Part shown: one piece after another, positions 6,284 through 8,563 of the stretch
How positions within the stretch are numbered: position 1 is the stretch's first letter
How the letters are laid out: every line of letters starts with the position of its first letter
Source: Opitutales bacterium
GTDB lineage: Bacteria; Verrucomicrobiota; Verrucomicrobiia; Opitutales; T3Sed10-336
Direction: 5' to 3'
Length of the DNA stretch: 8,563 nucleotides
NCBI GenBank assembly: GCA_007132315.1
Contig: SLOW01000099.1
Location: 1-8,563 of the forward strand
The notes under the pieces: model-generated
The model's database searches: none
What the model saw: the letters and a program-made list of their open reading frames with translations, nothing else
What the model was told of the DNA's origin: nothing
Program-made: the position numbers and the translations under genes

Positions 6284-7813
6284 ATGCGTCGACTCCTGCC
6301 GATTGTCTGGGCCGTGGTCATGGCCGGCTGCGGGTGGGCCTTGCCGGCCGGAGCGGCGGCGGAGCCGGTGGAGCGGCCGAACATCCTGTTCATCATCACC
6401 GACGATCAGGCTCCGCACGATTTCGGCTTCTATGAGCCGAACTCGGTGCTGGAGGCACCGGTGCTGGACAGGCTGGCCTCGGAGGGCGTGGTGGTCGACC
6501 GGGCGTTTCACATGGGCGCGTTCGTCGGCGCGGTATGCCGGCCCTCGCGACACATGGTGATGTCCGGCCGGACGGTCTGGCACGTCCCCGACCGCCCCGG
6601 CCGCGGGAACAATCCCAACGAGTCCGATCCGGACCTGGTGCCGCCCAATCTGGTCGAGTACTCGCTGCCGGCGCTGTTCAACGCCGCCGGCTACGAGACG
6701 ATGCGTACCTGCAAGATCGGTAACAGCTTCGAGGCGGCCAACGAGCGGTTCGACATCCGCCGCGACGAGACGCGCCGCGATCCGGCGGGCAACGCCTGGC
6801 ACGCCGATCAGGTGCTGGATTACCTGGACGACCGCGAGCGGCGCAAGGTGGAGGAACCGTTCCTGATCTACTTGGGCTTCTCGCACCCGCACGATCCGCG
6901 AAACGCCCGCGACGATCTGCTGAACAAGTACGGAGCGATCAACCACCGCGACGAGCGGGCCCCACCGCCGCTGAACCCGGAGGCACCGCCGCTGCCGGCG
7001 AATTATTTGCCGGAGCATCCGTTTCACCACGGCCACCCCGACCTGCGAGACGAGGTGGCGGTCGAGGGCGTGTGGGAGCACCGCGACGAGGCGACGATCC
7101 GCAACGAGTACGGCCGGCAGTTGGCGCTGGCCGAGGACATCGACACGCAGGTGGGGCGCGTGGTCGATCGGCTCGAGCAGCAGGGCGAGCTGGACAACAC
7201 GTACATCTTCTATACGAGCGACCACGGCATGGCCATCGGTCGCCACGGTCTGCAGGGAAAGCAGAATCTCTACGACCACACCTGGCGCGTGCCGATGGTG
7301 GCGGCCGGCCCCGGCATCGAGGCGGGCACGCGGGCGCCGGGCAACATCTATCTGCTGGACGTGCTCGCGACGCTGTGTGACCTGGCCGGCATCGAGACGC
7401 CGGCCACCAACGAGGGTCTCAGCTTCAAGCCCGTGCTCTTCGGCGAGCAGGAAACCGTGCGGGACGTGGTTTACGGCGTTTACGCCGGCGGCACCCGGCC
7501 CGGCATCCGCGCGGTGCAGAAGGGCAACTGGAAGCTGGTCAAGTGGGACGTGCTCGACGGCCAGGTGCGCCGCACCCAGCTGTTCGACCTCCAGCGGAAC
7601 CCTTACGAGCTGCTGGAGCAGCATCACAGTCCCGAGGTGATCGAGATGACCGGCCACGAGCCGTCGCGTCATCAGGTCAACCTCGCCGACGATCCGGAAT
7701 ACGCGCAGAAGCGCACGGAGATGGAGCGGCTGCTGCTTGAGCAGATGCGCCGGCACAACGACCCTTACCGCCTGTGGGACCAGCCGGAGGACGACGACCG
7801 GTTCGATGACTGA
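6284..7813 (+). CDS. Exported type I (formylglycine) sulfatase
   Basis: A 509-aa sulfatase hydrolysing sulfate esters outside the cytoplasm, plausibly on sulfated glycans. The signal peptide ends near A26 (AGAAA before EPVERPN); Cys16 in VMAGC is a weak alternative lipobox. The core opens at PNILFIITDD, with metal ligands D40 and D41. The modification site is C85 in CRPSR (85-89), followed by HMVMSGR, the canonical Cys-type motif converted to formylglycine by a maturase not seen here. Further active-site elements are H201 and H203 (SHPHDP), D313-H314-G315 (TSDHG) and K326 in GLQGK, followed by YDHTWRVPM. The C-terminal subdomain carries GNWKLVKW and FDLQRNPYELL, as usual in this family. The frame is open upstream to 6056, but ATG 6284 is preferred because it has SD AAAGGA at 6-base spacing and starts the signal peptide; the upstream 76 codons translate the repeat. 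Length is normal and no active-site residue is missing. The exact substrate cannot be told. Confidence 0.93.
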   Translation: MRRLLPIVWAVVMAGCGWALPAGAAAEPVERPNILFIITDDQAPHDFGFYEPNSVLEAPVLDRLASEGVVVDRAFHMGAFVGAVCRPSRHMVMSGRTVWHVPDRPGRGNNPNESDPDLVPPNLVEYSLPALFNAAGYETMRTCKIGNSFEAANERFDIRRDETRRDPAGNAWHADQVLDYLDDRERRKVEEPFLIYLGFSHPHDPRNARDDLLNKYGAINHRDERAPPPLNPEAPPLPANYLPEHPFHHGHPDLRDEVAVEGVWEHRDEATIRNEYGRQLALAEDIDTQVGRVVDRLEQQGELDNTYIFYTSDHGMAIGRHGLQGKQNLYDHTWRVPMVAAGPGIEAGTRAPGNIYLLDVLATLCDLAGIETPATNEGLSFKPVLFGEQETVRDVVYGVYAGGTRPGIRAVQKGNWKLVKWDVLDGQVRRTQLFDLQRNPYELLEQHHSPEVIEMTGHEPSRHQVNLADDPEYAQKRTEMERLLLEQMRRHNDPYRLWDQPEDDDRFDD

Positions 7814-7940
7814 GCGGAATGTCGCCAACGCTTCGGTGCCGCATGGGGCGGGATCCGCATCGTGAGCGGTGTTTCGCGGAAACGAGAGGCATACGCCCTG
7901 CGTTGCGTTGAAAAAAATGCCTGCAAAGGAGTCTCGCGAT

Positions 7941-8210
7941 CATGAGAAACAAGGCGGGTTTGTCCGCCGACTGTACGACCGCGACCTGCTCAAGAACCTG
8001 CGCACCACCCTTGCCCTGTCCCGGGGGTCTGCCCGGTGCCGTCATGACGATTCACACCTTCGGCGAGTATCTCGACTTCCATCCCCACCTGCACGCCTCG
8101 TCGCCGACGGTCTCTGCGTGCGCTCCGGGCTGTTCCATGTCCTGCCCGATGTCAGCCTCAAGCTGCTGGAAGAACTCAAAAAGGTCTGGGAAGCCGGCCC
8201 GCTTATGTCA
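7941..8210 (+). pseudogene. Frameshifted, truncated IS91-family (HUH) transposase remnant
   Basis: Three pieces in two frames together resemble the middle of IS91-type Y2 transposases. Piece 1 (about 7941-8010) reads FVRRLYDRDLLKNL. Piece 2 (about 8023-8097), in another frame, reads PGAVMTIHTFGEYLDFHPHLHA, in which HPHLH is the HUH metal-binding motif. Piece 3 (about 8097-8210), back in the first frame, reads LVADGLCVRSGLFHVLPDVS and on to LLEELKK. The second break is explained by loss of one C near 8095-8098 (GCCTCGTC for an expected GCCCTCGTC). Residues normally between pieces 1 and 2 are also missing. The N-terminal zinc-finger part and the C-terminal catalytic tyrosines are absent, so it cannot be active. 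Family knowledge: IS91/ISCR elements move by rolling-circle transposition and can carry neighbouring DNA. Confidence 0.75.
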
Positions 8211-8295
8211 CCGAAAACGCTCGCCGCACCGCATCGAGGCCGTTTCACACTCAATTGCAGTGTTTCCTCCACCAATTTTGACCCTGTTGAATACG

Positions 8296-8415
8296 GAATG
8301 TGAAAGGACTTGACGGTTGCGTCCGCTTTCCGCACACCTTTCTAAATGGAGTGCCCCTTCAGACCGGTATCAGCGGGCGGAGCCCGCGCCGCCTGAGAAG
8401 CGATTTCTTATCAAT
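8296..8415 (+). repeat. Right copy of ~120-bp imperfect direct repeat
   Basis: A 120-base partner of 6054-6175, 2242 bases further on. It has a perfect hairpin GCGGGC (8373-8378), loop GGA, GCCCGC (8382-8387), and an internal imperfect inverted repeat GGAC (8306-8309) / GTCC (8321-8324) with flanking A/T complementarity. It starts about 85 bases after the recognisable transposase remnant and ends 28 bases before the next gene's ATG. Confidence 0.85.
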
Positions 8416-8443
8416 TCTACTTTTATTTTTCCCTTTCGATCCC

Positions 8444-8563
8444 ATGCTCCGCAGTCATAGAAGAATGCTTTTCTCATATGGGCTGCGCCCACTCCATTGG
8501 CTTTGTCTTGCTATGACGGTAACGACGGTGCTGCCGTGTCATGCTTGGCGCCCAAGCTTATAC
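8444..8563 (+). CDS. Start of an exported protein, cut by the window edge
   Basis: Forty open codons run to the window end. The N-terminus is basic (MLRSHRR), followed by a hydrophobic stretch (about 14-30) and a plausible signal-peptidase site after A34 (LPCHA before WRPSLY). A second in-frame ATG at 8465, preceded by AGAAGA, is an equally good start and would give a shorter signal peptide; the first ATG has no visible SD. The function cannot be read from this fragment. Its position 28 bases after the right repeat copy parallels the sulfatase placed after the left copy. Confidence 0.5.
   Translation, partial: MLRSHRRMLFSYGLRPLHWLCLAMTVTTVLPCHAWRPSLY

Noticed and set aside
6221..7828. 535-codon minus-strand frame antisense to the sulfatase
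   Set aside because: It is a G+C-driven shadow of the sulfatase, rich in Val/Arg/His with no domain; the plus strand carries an intact catalytic motif set.
5833..8335. Two minus-strand ORFs (5833-6093 and 8042-8335) with similar starts, MRKAD followed by TV and FHI
   Set aside because: The similarity is just the translation of the two direct-repeat copies; the bodies are unrelated and no SD is convincing. They are not a gene family.
1..8563. tRNA, rRNA, CRISPR array or prophage genes
   Set aside because: No cloverleaf, rRNA-like stretch, regularly spaced repeat series or phage protein was seen on either strand.

Overview
The window is G+C-rich (roughly 60-65% by eye) and tightly coded, with Sec-type signal peptides on most predicted secreted products. 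It carries a formylglycine-type sulfatase, a purple-acid-phosphatase-like enzyme fused to a galactose-binding-like domain, and an IS91-family transposase relic. This mix suggests the Planctomycetes/Verrucomicrobia/Kiritimatiellota/Lentisphaerota (PVC) group, probably an aquatic or sediment polysaccharide degrader. No rRNA or marker gene is present, so the assignment is inference only.

Layout. (1) 99-1910 (+): exported metallophosphoesterase of the purple acid phosphatase type, with all expected metal ligands visible. (2) 1911-2064: convergent intergenic gap holding an 18-bp imperfect inverted repeat pair. (3) 5779-2065 (-): a tight three-gene operon, transcribed right to left. It encodes a 623-aa exported, membrane-anchored protein of unknown family, then a LolD/MacB-type ABC ATPase, then an FtsX/MacB-type permease. 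Both junctions are ATGA stop/start overlaps, so the three products are probably made together and form one complex. His clusters in the extracytoplasmic parts of both membrane proteins suggest, without proving, a metal-linked role. (4) 5780-6283: a 504-bp divergent intergenic stretch with gene debris (a lipoprotein-like ORF start), a possible promoter and the left copy of a ~120-bp direct repeat. (5) 6284-7813 (+): exported type I sulfatase with an intact CRPSR motif. (6) 7814-8443: frameshifted IS91-family (HUH) transposase remnant followed by the right copy of the direct repeat. (7) 8444-8563 (+): start of another exported protein, cut by the window edge.

The most notable structures are two. 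The first is the pair of ~120-bp direct repeats (6054-6175 and 8296-8415, about 79% identical by hand alignment). They bracket the sulfatase and the IS91 relic, and each lies shortly upstream of a secreted-protein gene. The second is the translationally coupled ABC operon, whose lead gene has no family I recognise and whose permease appears to lack the usual last membrane helix.
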